DNA of 64,000 nucleotides from Paeniglutamicibacter psychrophenolicus (lineage in GTDB: Bacteria > Actinomycetota > Actinomycetes > Actinomycetales > Micrococcaceae), in the NCBI RefSeq assembly GCF_017876575.1, contig NZ_JAGIOE010000001.1:3266443-3330442 (forward strand). The letters run 5' to 3'. Made by a program: the position numbers and the translations under genes. The notes under the pieces were generated by a model, which saw nothing but the letters and a program-made list of their open reading frames with translations, was not told the DNA's origin and ran no database searches. This document shows, piece by piece, positions 24,594-33,351 of the stretch (the first letter of the stretch is position 1; every line of letters begins with the position of its first letter).

Positions 24594-25550
24594 GTGTCCA
24601 ATGTGTCTACAAGTCTCGTGATCGAGGACTTGCTTAAAGATTTCGGTCCCGTCCCCTCCCTGGATGGCCGCATGATGCGGGTGCTCCACGGCATCAGCCT
24701 CAAGGCCGACGCGGGCAGCGTGACAACCATCCTGGGATCCAACGGCGCGGGGAAGTCAACGACCCTGGCCTGCGCCCAGGGCCTGCTGCGCCCCAACGGC
24801 GGCAGCGTCCGCCTGCTCGGCGAGGATCCGTACGGTGCCAGCCCCGCACTGCGCTCGCGCGTGGGGGTCATGCTGCAGGACGGCGGGTTGCCGCCCTCGC
24901 TGCGCCCGATCCCGCTGCTGCGCCACGTCGCCTCGTTCTACCGGCGGCCGGCCGACCTCGATGCCCTCATCGAGCGCCTGGGCATCAACGAGTTCGCCAC
25001 GACCTCCATCCGCCGGCTCTCCGGCGGCCAGAAGCAGCGCGTGGCACTGGCCTCCGCCCTGGCGGGAAACCCGGAAGTGGTCTTCCTCGACGAGCCCAGC
25101 GCCGGATTGGATCCGCAATCGCGCCAGGTCGTCTTCGAGTTGATCGGCGAGCTGCGCGCCGCCGGCATGTGCATCGTGCTGACCACGCACCTCATGGAGG
25201 ACGCGCAGAAGCTTTCCGACTACGTCTACATCATCGACGAGGGGCGCAACGTGGCCCAGGGAACGGTCTCGGAGCTCACGGCCCACGCCGCACACGAGAC
25301 CCCGGCCCAGGCCGTGACCTTCACCGCCCAGGCCGCCATGATGCTGCCCGCGCTGCCGGAGCACCTCACCCTCGCCGAGGCCTCCCCCGGGCACTACCGC
25401 CTCGACGGGGTCCGCTCCCCCGGGGACCTGGCCGAACTGACCACGTGGTGGACCCGCGAGGGCGTCCTGCCCCACGCGCTGACCATGCAACCGCGCACGC
25501 TTGAAGACGTGTTCCTGGAAATTGCCGACAAGGGAAACAATGCCAACTAG
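24594..25550 (+). CDS. ABC exporter ATP-binding protein
   Basis: A 318-residue ATPase: Walker A GSNGAGKST near residues 45-53, signature LSGGQKQRVALASAL, Walker B VVFLDEPSAGLDP, and a C-terminal extension of about 90 residues ending TLEDVFLEIADKG, as in CcmA/DrrA-type exporters. It energises the permease encoded next (11-nt overlap). The pair sits between sufR and ctaA in divergent/collinear order, an arrangement seen in related genera; a link with heme or Fe-S metabolism is possible but unproven, and the substrate is unknown. Confidence 0.92.
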   Translation: MSNVSTSLVIEDLLKDFGPVPSLDGRMMRVLHGISLKADAGSVTTILGSNGAGKSTTLACAQGLLRPNGGSVRLLGEDPYGASPALRSRVGVMLQDGGLPPSLRPIPLLRHVASFYRRPADLDALIERLGINEFATTSIRRLSGGQKQRVALASALAGNPEVVFLDEPSAGLDPQSRQVVFELIGELRAAGMCIVLTTHLMEDAQKLSDYVYIIDEGRNVAQGTVSELTAHAAHETPAQAVTFTAQAAMMLPALPEHLTLAEASPGHYRLDGVRSPGDLAELTTWWTREGVLPHALTMQPRTLEDVFLEIADKGNNAN

Positions 25551-26310
25551 TACGCAGGCCGCCCCAGCGGCCAACGCACAGGGAACGCTGCGGCGCATCC
25601 TGCTGCAGGGCCGCTACGAAACCCTGGGCATGATCAGCAACGGCGAACAGCTCGTCGTTGCCGTGGTGCTGCCGCTCATGGCCCTCCTCGGCCTGGTCTT
25701 CACCGACCTGCTCAAGGATGTCGCCGCAAACCCCATCGACGCCGCGGCCCCCGGCGTGCTGGCCCTGTGCGTGGTGTCCACCGCGTTCACCGGGCAGGGC
25801 ATCGCCACCGGCTTCGACCGCCGCTACGGGGTGCTGCGCTTCCTGTCAACGACCCCGCTGGGCCGTGCCGGATTGATCTACGGCAAGGTCATGGCCGTGC
25901 TGGTCGTACTGTTCCTGCAGGTCGTGGTCATCGGCGGCACAGCGCTGCTGCTGGGGTGGCGTCCGGCACCCGCTGGCATCGGCTGGGCCATTGCACTGCT
26001 GGTTCTCGGCGCGGCGGCATTCACTGCCCTCGGCCTGCTGGTCGCCGGCACCGTGCGCCCCGAGGCCACGCTGGCCATCACCAACCTGGCCTGGGTCCTG
26101 TTGGCCGCGGTCGGGGGCATTTTGTTCCCCAGCACCCGTGCACCTGCATACCTGCAGCCGATCGTCGACCTGCTGCCCTCCGCCGCCCTGGGCGATTCGC
26201 TGAGGGCGGCCCTGATCACCGGAACCGGCTCGGTCTCCGGAATCCTCATACTGCTGGCATGGACAATCATTGCCGGTTTTGCCGCAACCCGCTGGTTCAA
26301 GTGGAACTAG
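25540..26310 (+). CDS. ABC exporter permease (ABC-2 type)
   Basis: A 256-residue integral membrane protein with six hydrophobic segments of the ABC-2 fold. FDRRYGVLRFLSTTPLGRAGLIYGKVMAVLVV is the typical coupling and third-helix region, and PIVDLLPSAALGDSLRAAL precedes the last helix. It overlaps the ATPase gene by 11 nt and is followed after 19 bp by ctaA, so all three are probably read together. Confidence 0.9.
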   Translation: MPTSTQAAPAANAQGTLRRILLQGRYETLGMISNGEQLVVAVVLPLMALLGLVFTDLLKDVAANPIDAAAPGVLALCVVSTAFTGQGIATGFDRRYGVLRFLSTTPLGRAGLIYGKVMAVLVVLFLQVVVIGGTALLLGWRPAPAGIGWAIALLVLGAAAFTALGLLVAGTVRPEATLAITNLAWVLLAAVGGILFPSTRAPAYLQPIVDLLPSAALGDSLRAALITGTGSVSGILILLAWTIIAGFAATRWFKWN

Positions 26311-26329
26311 AATCCTGGAGCACAACACC

Positions 26330-27262
26330 ATGAGCACCACCTCCCCCGCCGCCAACAGCTGGACGGACAAGTTGCCCACCACCGTGAACAACACCGTGCA
26401 CCGCCTGGCCATCGCCTCCCTGGCGTCCCAGATCGGCATCATCGTCACCGGCGGCGCCGTCCGCCTGACCAAGTCGGGGCTGGGCTGCTCGCAGTGGCCC
26501 AACTGCGTGCCGGGGTCCATGACCCCGGTCCCGGAACAGGGGATCCACGGGCTGATCGAGTTCGGCAACCGCACCCTGACGTTCATCCTTGCGGCCATCG
26601 CGGTGGCGATGATCGTGTCGATCTGGCGCATGCGTTCGGAGCACAAGACCATCTACCGCCTGTCCATCGCGCTGCTGGCGGTCATTCCCGCCCAGGCGCT
26701 CATCGGCGGCATCACCGTCTGGACCCGGTTGAACCCGTGGGTGGTCTCGCTGCATTTCCTGGTCTCCGCGGCCCTGGTCATGGCCGCGGCGCTCCTGGTG
26801 AACCGCACCGGGGCGCTGCGCCGCGGGCAAACCTCGCTGGGCGAACCGGCCGGCGCCACCCAGCGCTTCCTGGGCTGGACCATCTTCACCGCCTCGGTCC
26901 TGGCCCTGGTGCTGGGCACCATCGTCACCGGCACCGGTCCGCACGCCGGGGACGCCGACGCCCCCCGCCACATGTTCGACCCGTACATCGTCACCCGCAT
27001 CCACGTGGTCCCGGTCTACCTGCTGGTGATCGCCACCGCTGCCGCCCTGGTGCTGGCGCTGCGCCACGCCACGGATGCGAAGCTGCGCACCCCGCTGTGG
27101 CTGATGGCCGGCGTGGTGGTGGTGCAGGGCGTCATCGGCTACGTCCAGCACTTCACCGGCCTGCCGATCCTCCTGGTGCTGCTGCACATGCTCGGCGCCT
27201 CGCTGCTGGCCGCCGCGGCCGTCAACGTCTGGGACCGCACCACCGCGAAGTTCCCCTTCTGA
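26330..27262 (+). CDS. ctaA: heme A synthase CtaA (COX15 family)
   Basis: A 310-residue membrane protein with eight predicted helices. The conserved segments are IVTGGAVRLTKSGLGCSQWPNCVPG, GLIEFGNRTLTFIL, the His of VSLHFLVSAAL, and late His residues in RIHVVPVY and LLHMLGA, which bind heme. It oxidises the methyl group of heme O to give heme A for cytochrome aa3 oxidase. GGAG precedes ATG 26330. The partner heme O synthase (ctaB) is encoded 1.5 kb away on the other strand. Confidence 0.95.
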   Translation: MSTTSPAANSWTDKLPTTVNNTVHRLAIASLASQIGIIVTGGAVRLTKSGLGCSQWPNCVPGSMTPVPEQGIHGLIEFGNRTLTFILAAIAVAMIVSIWRMRSEHKTIYRLSIALLAVIPAQALIGGITVWTRLNPWVVSLHFLVSAALVMAAALLVNRTGALRRGQTSLGEPAGATQRFLGWTIFTASVLALVLGTIVTGTGPHAGDADAPRHMFDPYIVTRIHVVPVYLLVIATAAALVLALRHATDAKLRTPLWLMAGVVVVQGVIGYVQHFTGLPILLVLLHMLGASLLAAAAVNVWDRTTAKFPF

Positions 27263-27287
27263 CCCCGCCCGAACACCTGCAGTCCCG

Positions 27288-27328
27288 AAAGAGGCCCTGG
27301 CGCGCTAGAAGCGTGCCAGGGCCTCTTT
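27288..27328. terminator. bidirectional terminator after ctaA
   Basis: AAAGAGGCCCTGGC (27288-27301) and its complement (27315-27328) form a 14-bp stem. The stop codon of the convergent phosphotransferase-like gene lies in the loop. Confidence 0.82.
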
Positions 27329-28155
27329 CAGCATCCGGTGGCCCTGGGTCTCGAATGGCGCATCGCCCACCGCGTGAGCCCACGCCGCGGTGCCGATGGC
27401 CTCGCGCAGCAACTCGACGGCCCAGCAGCCCGCAACCCGGGGGTCGACCCCGTAGCCTTCCAGGAACGAGGCCTCCAGCTCGGGGTGCGTGTCCCACTGC
27501 TGCACGGCCAGCCGGCACATGTCCGTGGCGGCGGGGCGGAAACCGAAGCGGCCGAAGTCGATGACGCGCAGCTTGCCGTTCTCGCTGAGCCAGTTCCGCG
27601 GCTGCCAGTCCCCGTGCGTGGGCACCACCGTGACAGGATGCGCGCCATGCTCGGCAAGCCGGCGCCGCGCTTCCCGCTCGATGGCCGCATCGATCCGGTG
27701 CGGCGCATCGAGCCAGCGCAGCGCCCGCGCCGTGGCACCGGCCTCGTGGTCGGCGTCCCCGCGCCCCCGGCGCCGTGCAGCAGCCGAAGCGCAGCACCGG
27801 CCTGCTCGTGGATGTCCGCGCAGTACTCGCCCGCGGTGCCCTCGACCAACGCCCCGGGCTGGTATTCCAGGACCATGACGCTCGCCTCCCGGCACCCATG
27901 CAGCAAATCCCCGGCAAGCCCCGCCGCGACCATCCGGCCGGTGTGACCACGGTGGGCCGTGAGCTCGCGTCCGATGTGCTGGTTCGCTCCCCCGGCACCC
28001 TTGACGATGACCTCGCGGTTTCCTGACCGCACGTGCAGCACCCTGGTGTCGCGCTGGCCCCACGACAAGTCCGCCAGCAGCACCGGGGCCCCGAGCCACG
28101 CCCGGACGAGCCCCGATTGCCGGACCGAAAGCAGCCCGTTGTCCCATGTCCGCAT
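27305..28155 (-). pseudogene. aminoglycoside phosphotransferase-like gene broken by a frameshift
   Basis: Two frames together make one kinase-like protein of about 283 residues. From ATG 28155 one frame gives WGQRDTRVLHVRSGNREVIVK and LEYQPG, up to GAALRLLHGAG. The homology then continues in another frame with APHRIDAAIEREARRRLAEHG, VVPTHGDWQPRNWL (HGDxxxxN, Brenner motif) and RVIDFGRFGFRPAATDM, to the stop at 27305. The switch is at a run of five C at 27764-27768; one extra base there would restore the frame. This may be a true inactivation, a phase-variable tract or a sequencing error. Family members phosphorylate aminoglycosides or cell metabolites; the substrate is unknown. Confidence 0.8.
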
Positions 28156-28195
28156 GGTTCCGGAGACTACCAGCGGTGCCGCGGTCCCGGGCCGG

Positions 28196-28201
28196 TAAAG
28201 T
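28196..28201 (+). promoter_or_regulatory. candidate -10 of a leaderless transcript (acetyltransferase)
   Basis: TAAAGT stands 7 nt before ATG 28209. On the opposite strand TAGTCT (28164-28169) stands 8 nt before the divergent phosphotransferase start. Confidence 0.45.
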
Positions 28202-28208
28202 TGCTTCG

Positions 28209-28697
28209 ATGACGCCCACCCGCATCCGCTCCCCACGCCCCGAGGACGCCGCAGCGCTGGCCGAACTCCATCTGGAGACCTGGGCCGAAACCTACGCCGG
28301 GGTGTTCCCCGAGTCCGCATGGGGCGAGGAGGCACGCACCGGCAGGATCCGGATGTGGAACTCGATCTGCACGGCACCGCGTCCCGGCGACAGCTTTGCG
28401 CTGGCCGAGCGGGACGGCAGGCTCGTCGGCCTGGCCGGAGCCGGAGCGAGCCAGGACGCGCCGGCCCCGCAGGAGAGGCAATTGTGGTTCATCTATTTGC
28501 TGGCCTCCGAACACGGTTCCGGGACGGGCCAGGGATTGCTCGATGCGGTCCTCGGGAAGGACCCGGCAAGCCTGTGGGTGCTCGAGGCGAACGCGCGCGC
28601 CGTGGCCTTCTACGCCCGCAACGGATTCGTTCCCGACGGGACCCGGAAACCCAGCGGGTACGAGGGCGCGGGCGATGAGATCCGCATGGTGCGCTGA
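28209..28697 (+). CDS. GNAT family N-acetyltransferase
   Basis: A 162-residue acetyltransferase: RIRSPRPEDAAALAELHLETWAETYAGVFPE at the N-terminus, then LWFIYLLASEHGSGTGQGLLDAVLG, which is motif A with the acetyl-CoA-binding turn, and LWVLEANARAVAFYARNGFVPDG, which is motif B. It would transfer an acetyl group to an amine; the acceptor is unknown. ATG 28209 has a TAnnnT hexamer just before it. It diverges from the frameshifted phosphotransferase gene. Confidence 0.88.
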   Translation: MTPTRIRSPRPEDAAALAELHLETWAETYAGVFPESAWGEEARTGRIRMWNSICTAPRPGDSFALAERDGRLVGLAGAGASQDAPAPQERQLWFIYLLASEHGSGTGQGLLDAVLGKDPASLWVLEANARAVAFYARNGFVPDGTRKPSGYEGAGDEIRMVR

Positions 28698-28746
28698 GGG
28701 TTCCCAGCCTTCGTGCGCTTCCCCGGGTGACCTGCCACCGACGACA

Positions 28747-28779
28747 AAGCGGCCCCCCGGATGATCCGAGGGGCCGCTT
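28747..28779. terminator. terminator between acetyltransferase gene and ctaB
   Basis: AAGCGGCCCC (28747-28756) pairs with GGGGCCGCTT (28770-28779), and inner bases CGGA/TCCG extend the stem. It lies between convergent genes. Confidence 0.75.
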
Positions 28780-28799
28780 GCGAAGACGACGTGGCGGGG

Positions 28800-29783
28800 T
28801 CAGCCGAAGAGCGGGCCGCCCACGAACGGGTCGATGGCCAGTGCCACGAAGACCAGCGTCAGGTAGGTGATGGAGATGTGGAAGACCTTCATCGCCTTCT
28901 TGTTCATGTCCGCCGGCTCGTGGTCGCGCTGCGCCTCGCGGTAGAGCACGTGGCACTCGTAGACGAACCACAGGCCCGAGACACCGGCAATGACGGTGTA
29001 GACGATGCCGGCATAGCCCATCGGGACCAGCAGCAGCGAGCACGCCAGCGTGGCCCAGGCGTACAGCACGACCTGCACCGAGACGCGTCGGGCCGTGGAG
29101 ATGGCACCGAGCATCGGCACGTGGGCGGCGTTGTAGTCGTCCGCGTATTTCATCGACAGCGGCCAGTAGTGCGGCGGGGTCCACAGGAAGATGATCAGGA
29201 ACAGGATGATCGCGGGCCATTCGACCTTGTTGGTCACCGCGGCCCAGGCAATGAGCACCGGCATGCAGCCGGCGATCCCGCCCCAGACGATGTTCTGCGC
29301 GGTGCGGCGCTTGAGGATCAGTGTGTACAGCACCACGTAGAAGAGAATCGCGGCCAGGCCCAGGGCCGTGGTCAGCGGATTGGTGCCGAACCAGAGCACC
29401 GCCAGCGAGGCGATGGCCAGGACATAGGAGAAGACCAACGCCTCGCGCGGGGTGACTTCGCCGGTGACCAGCGGGCGCCCCTTGGTGCGCTGCATGATCT
29501 TGTCCATGTCGCGGTCGATGTAGCAGTTGAAGGAGCCGGACGCGCCGGCCGCCATGGCGCCGCCGAGCAGCGTGGCCAGCACCAGCGAAATCGAGGGGAA
29601 ACCGCGTTCGGCGAACATCATGGTCGGCAACGTGGTCACGAGCAGGAGTTCAACCACACGTGGCTTGGTCAGGGCCAGATAGGCCTTGGCTTTTCGCGAG
29701 ACGAATTCGCCGGCCGATTCGTTCGGCTGGCGAGCTGCGCGGGCCCTCGTTGCGGAGTCAACGGACACGGTCTTCACAGACAT
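28800..29783 (-). CDS. ctaB: protoheme IX farnesyltransferase CtaB (heme O synthase)
   Basis: A 327-residue membrane protein with about nine helices. [23 protein letters not shown] opens the UbiA-type prenyltransferase core; [20 protein letters not shown] is the NxxxDxxxD motif binding Mg-farnesyl diphosphate, and [14 protein letters not shown] is the second conserved loop. It adds a farnesyl group to heme B, giving heme O for CtaA. It diverges from tkt across 316 bp, as in related actinobacteria. Confidence 0.95.
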   Translation of the reverse strand: MSVKTVSVDSATRARAARQPNESAGEFVSRKAKAYLALTKPRVVELLLVTTLPTMMFAERGFPSISLVLATLLGGAMAAGASGSFNCYIDRDMDKIMQRTKGRPLVTGEVTPREALVFSYVLAIASLAVLWFGTNPLTTALGLAAILFYVVLYTLILKRRTAQNIVWGGIAGCMPVLIAWAAVTNKVEWPAIILFLIIFLWTPPHYWPLSMKYADDYNAAHVPMLGAISTARRVSVQVVLYAWATLACSLLLVPMGYAGIVYTVIAGVSGLWFVYECHVLYREAQRDHEPADMNKKAMKVFHISITYLTLVFVALAIDPFVGGPLFG

Positions 29784-30099
29784 TTACTCAGTTCTACGGG
29801 GGTAATTAGGACAATCAACCCCCATCATACCCTTTTACGTCGTGTAGAAATGGGTCGGGGTGCAATGCGGGCGGGCCCCGCGTTGGCACACCGGAGCCGT
29901 CCAATGTTTTCGCCATGCCTCAACAAGCGGTCTCAAACCAGCACATTCGGGCCCGATGGCGCTAAGCTGGAAGCGTTGCGCCGCCGCCGAAACCGCCCAG
30001 TGAACCATTGGATGGGACGGCGGCGTTGTGCTTACAGGGCGGGACGCCGGCGCAACCAACAGACTTTGAAATGCACACCGTACAGGGAGGACCCACAAC
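29784..30099. other. intergenic region between ctaB and tkt
   Basis: No convincing gene is present in these 316 bp; the open frame 29835-30164 on the minus strand is not protein-like. TATGAT on the minus strand (29824-29829) is a candidate -10 for ctaB, and GGGGGT...ACCCCC makes a small inverted repeat at 29796-29824. CAGGGAGG before GTG 30100 is the tkt ribosome-binding site. Confidence 0.5.
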
Positions 30100-32211
30100 G
30101 TGGCGCCACTAGCAGACAACAGCGAATTCGCTTGGACCGATCTTGACCAGCGAGCCGTCGACACCGCCCGCGTGCTGGCCGCGGACGCGGTCGAGAAGGT
30201 AGGGAACGGGCACCCCGGAACGGCGATCTCGCTGGCCCCGGCCGCCTACCTGATCTTCCAGCAGCACCTGCGCCACGACCCGTCGGACCCGTCCTGGATC
30301 GGGCGGGACCGCTTCGTGCTCTCCCCCGGCCACACCTCGCTGACCCTCTACACCCAGCTCTTCCTCTCCGGCTACGGCCTGGAGATGGAAGACCTCGAAT
30401 CCTTGCGCACCTGGGGTGCCAAGACCCCCGGGCACCCGGAATACGGCCACACCGCCGGCGTGGAAATCACCACCGGCCCGCTGGGCCAGGGCCTGGCCTC
30501 GGCCGTGGGCTTCGCCTACGCCCAGCGCCGCATGCGCGGCATGTTGGATGCCGATGCACCGGAAGGCACCTCCCCGTTCGACCACACCGTGTGGGTCATC
30601 GCCTCCGACGGCGACCTGCAGGAGGGCGTCACCTCCGAGGCCTCTTCGCTGGCCGGCCACCAGGAACTGGGCAACCTCGTGGTGGTCTACGACGAGAACC
30701 ACATCTCCATCGAGGACGACACCGACGTCGCGTTCACCGAGAACGTGCTCGGCCGTTACGAGGCCTACGGCTGGCACACCCAGCGCGTGGACTGGACCAA
30801 GACCGGGAACTACGTCGAGGACCTCGCCGAGCTGGACGCCGCATTGCGCGCCGCCAAGGCCGAGACTTCCCGCCCGTCGATCATTTCCCTGCGCACCGTC
30901 ATCGGCTGGCCTTCGCCGACCAAGGCCGACACCGGCGGCATCCACGGCTCCAAGCTTGGCGCCGAAGAGGTCGCCGGGCTGAAGAAGGCCCTGGGCTTCG
31001 ACCCGGCCGAATCCTTCGCCATCGACGAAGCCGTGCTTGGCCACGCCCGCGAGGTCCAGGCCCGCGGCACGGTCAGCCGCGCCACCTGGCAGGAAGGCTT
31101 CGACGCCTGGTCCGCCGCCAACCCGGAAAACGCCGCACTGCTGGCACGCCTGGAATCCGGCGAGCTGCCCGCCGGCTGGGACGAGAACCTCCCGGTCTTC
31201 GAGCCCGGCAAGGACGTTGCCACCCGCTCGGCCTCCGGCAAGGTCATCAACGCCGTAGCCGGCGTGCTGCCCGAGCTCTGGGGCGGCTCGGCCGACCTGG
31301 CCGGCTCGAACAACACCACCATCGAGGGCGCTTCCTCCTTCATCCCGGAATCGCGCTCCACCGACTCCTGGAAGGGCAACCCGTACGGACGGGTGCTGCA
31401 CTTCGGCATCCGCGAGCACGCGGCCGCCTCGATCGTCAACGGCATCACCCTGGCCTCCCCGACGCGCGCCTACTCGGGCACCTTCCTGATCTTCTCCGAC
31501 TACCAGCGCCCGGCCATCCGCCTCTCGGCGTTGATGGGCGTCCCGTCGATCTACGTCTGGACCCACGACTCCATCGGCCTGGGCGAGGACGGTCCGACCC
31601 ACCAGCCGGTCGAGCAGCTCGCTTCCCTGCGCGCCATCCCGAACCTGGACGTGGTCCGCCCGGCGGACGCCAACGAGGTCTCCTTCGCCTGGAAGAAGAT
31701 CCTGGAAACCACCTCCAACCCGGCCGGCATCATCCTCTCCCGCCAGAACCTGCCGGTCTACGACCGCAGCGCCCTGGGCTTCGGAGCCGCATCCGGCACC
31801 GAAAAGGGCGCCTACGTGCTCGCCGATGCCACCGCCAACGGCGAGGTCGTCGCACCGGCGGTGCTGCTGTTGGCCACCGGTTCCGAGGTCTCCCTGGCCA
31901 TCGAGGCACGGACGGCCCTGCAGGCCCAGGGCGTGCCCGCCCGCGTGGTCTCCATCCCGTGCCTGGAATGGTTCAACAAGCAGGATGCCGCCTACCGCGA
32001 ATCCGTGCTGCCCACGGCCGTGAAGGCCCGTGTCTCCGTCGAGGCCGGCGTGGCCCAGGGCTGGCGCGAACTGGTCGGGGATGCCGGACGCATCATTTCC
32101 CTTGACCACTACGGCGCATCGGCCGACTACAAGCGACTCTTCTCGGAGTTCGGGATCACCGCGGAGGCCATCACCGCCGCCGCCCTCGATTCCATCTCCG
32201 CCGCCAAGTAA
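30100..32211 (+). CDS. tkt: transketolase
   Basis: A 703-residue thiamine-diphosphate enzyme that moves two-carbon ketol units between sugar phosphates in the non-oxidative pentose phosphate pathway. Visible blocks: VEKVGNGHPGTAISLAP at the start, the ThDP-binding SDGDLQEGVTSEASSLAGH...ENHISI, RVLHFGIREHAAASIVNGI with the catalytic Glu, and THDSIGLGEDGPTHQPVEQLASLRAIP. Length is normal. GTG 30100 has a strong CAGGGAGG upstream. First gene of the tkt-tal-pgi-zwf-opcA-pgl run. Confidence 0.97.
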   Translation: MAPLADNSEFAWTDLDQRAVDTARVLAADAVEKVGNGHPGTAISLAPAAYLIFQQHLRHDPSDPSWIGRDRFVLSPGHTSLTLYTQLFLSGYGLEMEDLESLRTWGAKTPGHPEYGHTAGVEITTGPLGQGLASAVGFAYAQRRMRGMLDADAPEGTSPFDHTVWVIASDGDLQEGVTSEASSLAGHQELGNLVVVYDENHISIEDDTDVAFTENVLGRYEAYGWHTQRVDWTKTGNYVEDLAELDAALRAAKAETSRPSIISLRTVIGWPSPTKADTGGIHGSKLGAEEVAGLKKALGFDPAESFAIDEAVLGHAREVQARGTVSRATWQEGFDAWSAANPENAALLARLESGELPAGWDENLPVFEPGKDVATRSASGKVINAVAGVLPELWGGSADLAGSNNTTIEGASSFIPESRSTDSWKGNPYGRVLHFGIREHAAASIVNGITLASPTRAYSGTFLIFSDYQRPAIRLSALMGVPSIYVWTHDSIGLGEDGPTHQPVEQLASLRAIPNLDVVRPADANEVSFAWKKILETTSNPAGIILSRQNLPVYDRSALGFGAASGTEKGAYVLADATANGEVVAPAVLLLATGSEVSLAIEARTALQAQGVPARVVSIPCLEWFNKQDAAYRESVLPTAVKARVSVEAGVAQGWRELVGDAGRIISLDHYGASADYKRLFSEFGITAEAITAAALDSISAAK

Positions 32212-32238
32212 CACCACAACACCCAAAGGATTCCCATC

Positions 32239-33351
32239 GTGAGCAACGCAAACACCCAGGCACTCTCCGACGCCGGCGTATCGATCTGGCTCGATGACCT
32301 TTCCCGCGAACGCCTGACCTCCGGTTCACTGGAAACACTGATCAAGGAAAAGAACGTCGTCGGGGTCACCACCAACCCCTCGATCTTCCACGCCGCCCTG
32401 TCCGACGGCGAGTCCTACGCCGCACAGGTCAAGGAGCTGGCAGCCGCCGGCATGGACGCCGAGGAAGCGGTCTTCAAGATCACCAGCGACGACGTCGCAG
32501 CGGCCTGCGACCTGTTCGCCCCGGTCTACGCCGCCTCCAACGGCGCCGACGGCCGGGTCTCCATCGAGGTCGACCCGCGCCTGGCCCGCAAGACCGCCGA
32601 GACCATCGCCGAGGCCAAGGTCCTGTCCGAGATGGTGGACCGCGAGAACGTGCTGATCAAGATCCCCGCCACCGTCGAGGGACTTGAAGCCATCGCCGAA
32701 ACGCTGGCCGCCGGCATCTCCGTGAACGTCACGCTGATCTTCTCGCTGGAGCGCTACCGCGCGGTCATCAACGCCTTCCTCACCGGGCTGGAGGCCGCCA
32801 AGGCCAACGGGCACGACATTTCCAAGCTGCACTCGGTCGCCTCCTTCTTCGTCTCCCGCGTGGACACCGAGGTCGATGCGCGGCTGAACGCCATCGGCAC
32901 CGACACCGCCCTGGCCCTGCGCGGCAAGGCCGGCGTCGCCAACGCCCGCCTGGCCTACCAGGTCTACGAGGAGTCGTTCACCTCCGAGCGCTGGAACCTG
33001 CTGGCCGCCGCCGGCGCCCACGCGCAGCGCCCGCTGTGGGCCTCCACCGGCGTGAAGGACCCGGCCCTGCCGGACACCCTCTACGTCACCGAGCTGTGCG
33101 CACCGAACACCGTGAACACCATGCCGGAAAAGACCCTGGAAGCCACCGCGGACCATGCCCAGATCACCGGCGACGCCGTGTCCGGGACCTACGAGCAGGC
33201 AAACGCCGTGCTCGACGAGCTTGCCGCCCTGGGCGTGAGCTACAACGAGGTCGTGGAGAAGCTCGAGATCGAGGGCCTGGACAAGTTCGAGGCCGCCTGG
33301 AACGAGCTGCTCACCGATCTGGCCTCCTCGCTGAAGAAGGCAGGCAACTAA
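32239..33351 (+). CDS. tal: transaldolase
   Basis: A 370-residue transaldolase of the longer actinobacterial type. [21 protein letters not shown] and [14 protein letters not shown] mark the N-terminus; the Schiff-base lysine is in [12 protein letters not shown], and [14 protein letters not shown] follows. It exchanges a three-carbon unit between sedoheptulose 7-phosphate and glyceraldehyde 3-phosphate. It starts 27 bp after tkt, and its TAA overlaps the ATG of pgi by one base. Confidence 0.96.
   Translation: MSNANTQALSDAGVSIWLDDLSRERLTSGSLETLIKEKNVVGVTTNPSIFHAALSDGESYAAQVKELAAAGMDAEEAVFKITSDDVAAACDLFAPVYAASNGADGRVSIEVDPRLARKTAETIAEAKVLSEMVDRENVLIKIPATVEGLEAIAETLAAGISVNVTLIFSLERYRAVINAFLTGLEAAKANGHDISKLHSVASFFVSRVDTEVDARLNAIGTDTALALRGKAGVANARLAYQVYEESFTSERWNLLAAAGAHAQRPLWASTGVKDPALPDTLYVTELCAPNTVNTMPEKTLEATADHAQITGDAVSGTYEQANAVLDELAALGVSYNEVVEKLEIEGLDKFEAAWNELLTDLASSLKKAGN

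Noticed and set aside
29835-30164. 109-codon open frame on the minus strand before tkt
   Set aside because: Not protein-like, runs into the tkt start, no ribosome-binding site.
30109-32226. 705-codon open frame antisense to tkt
   Set aside because: Gly/Val-rich translation without motifs; a mirror of the GC-rich third positions of tkt.
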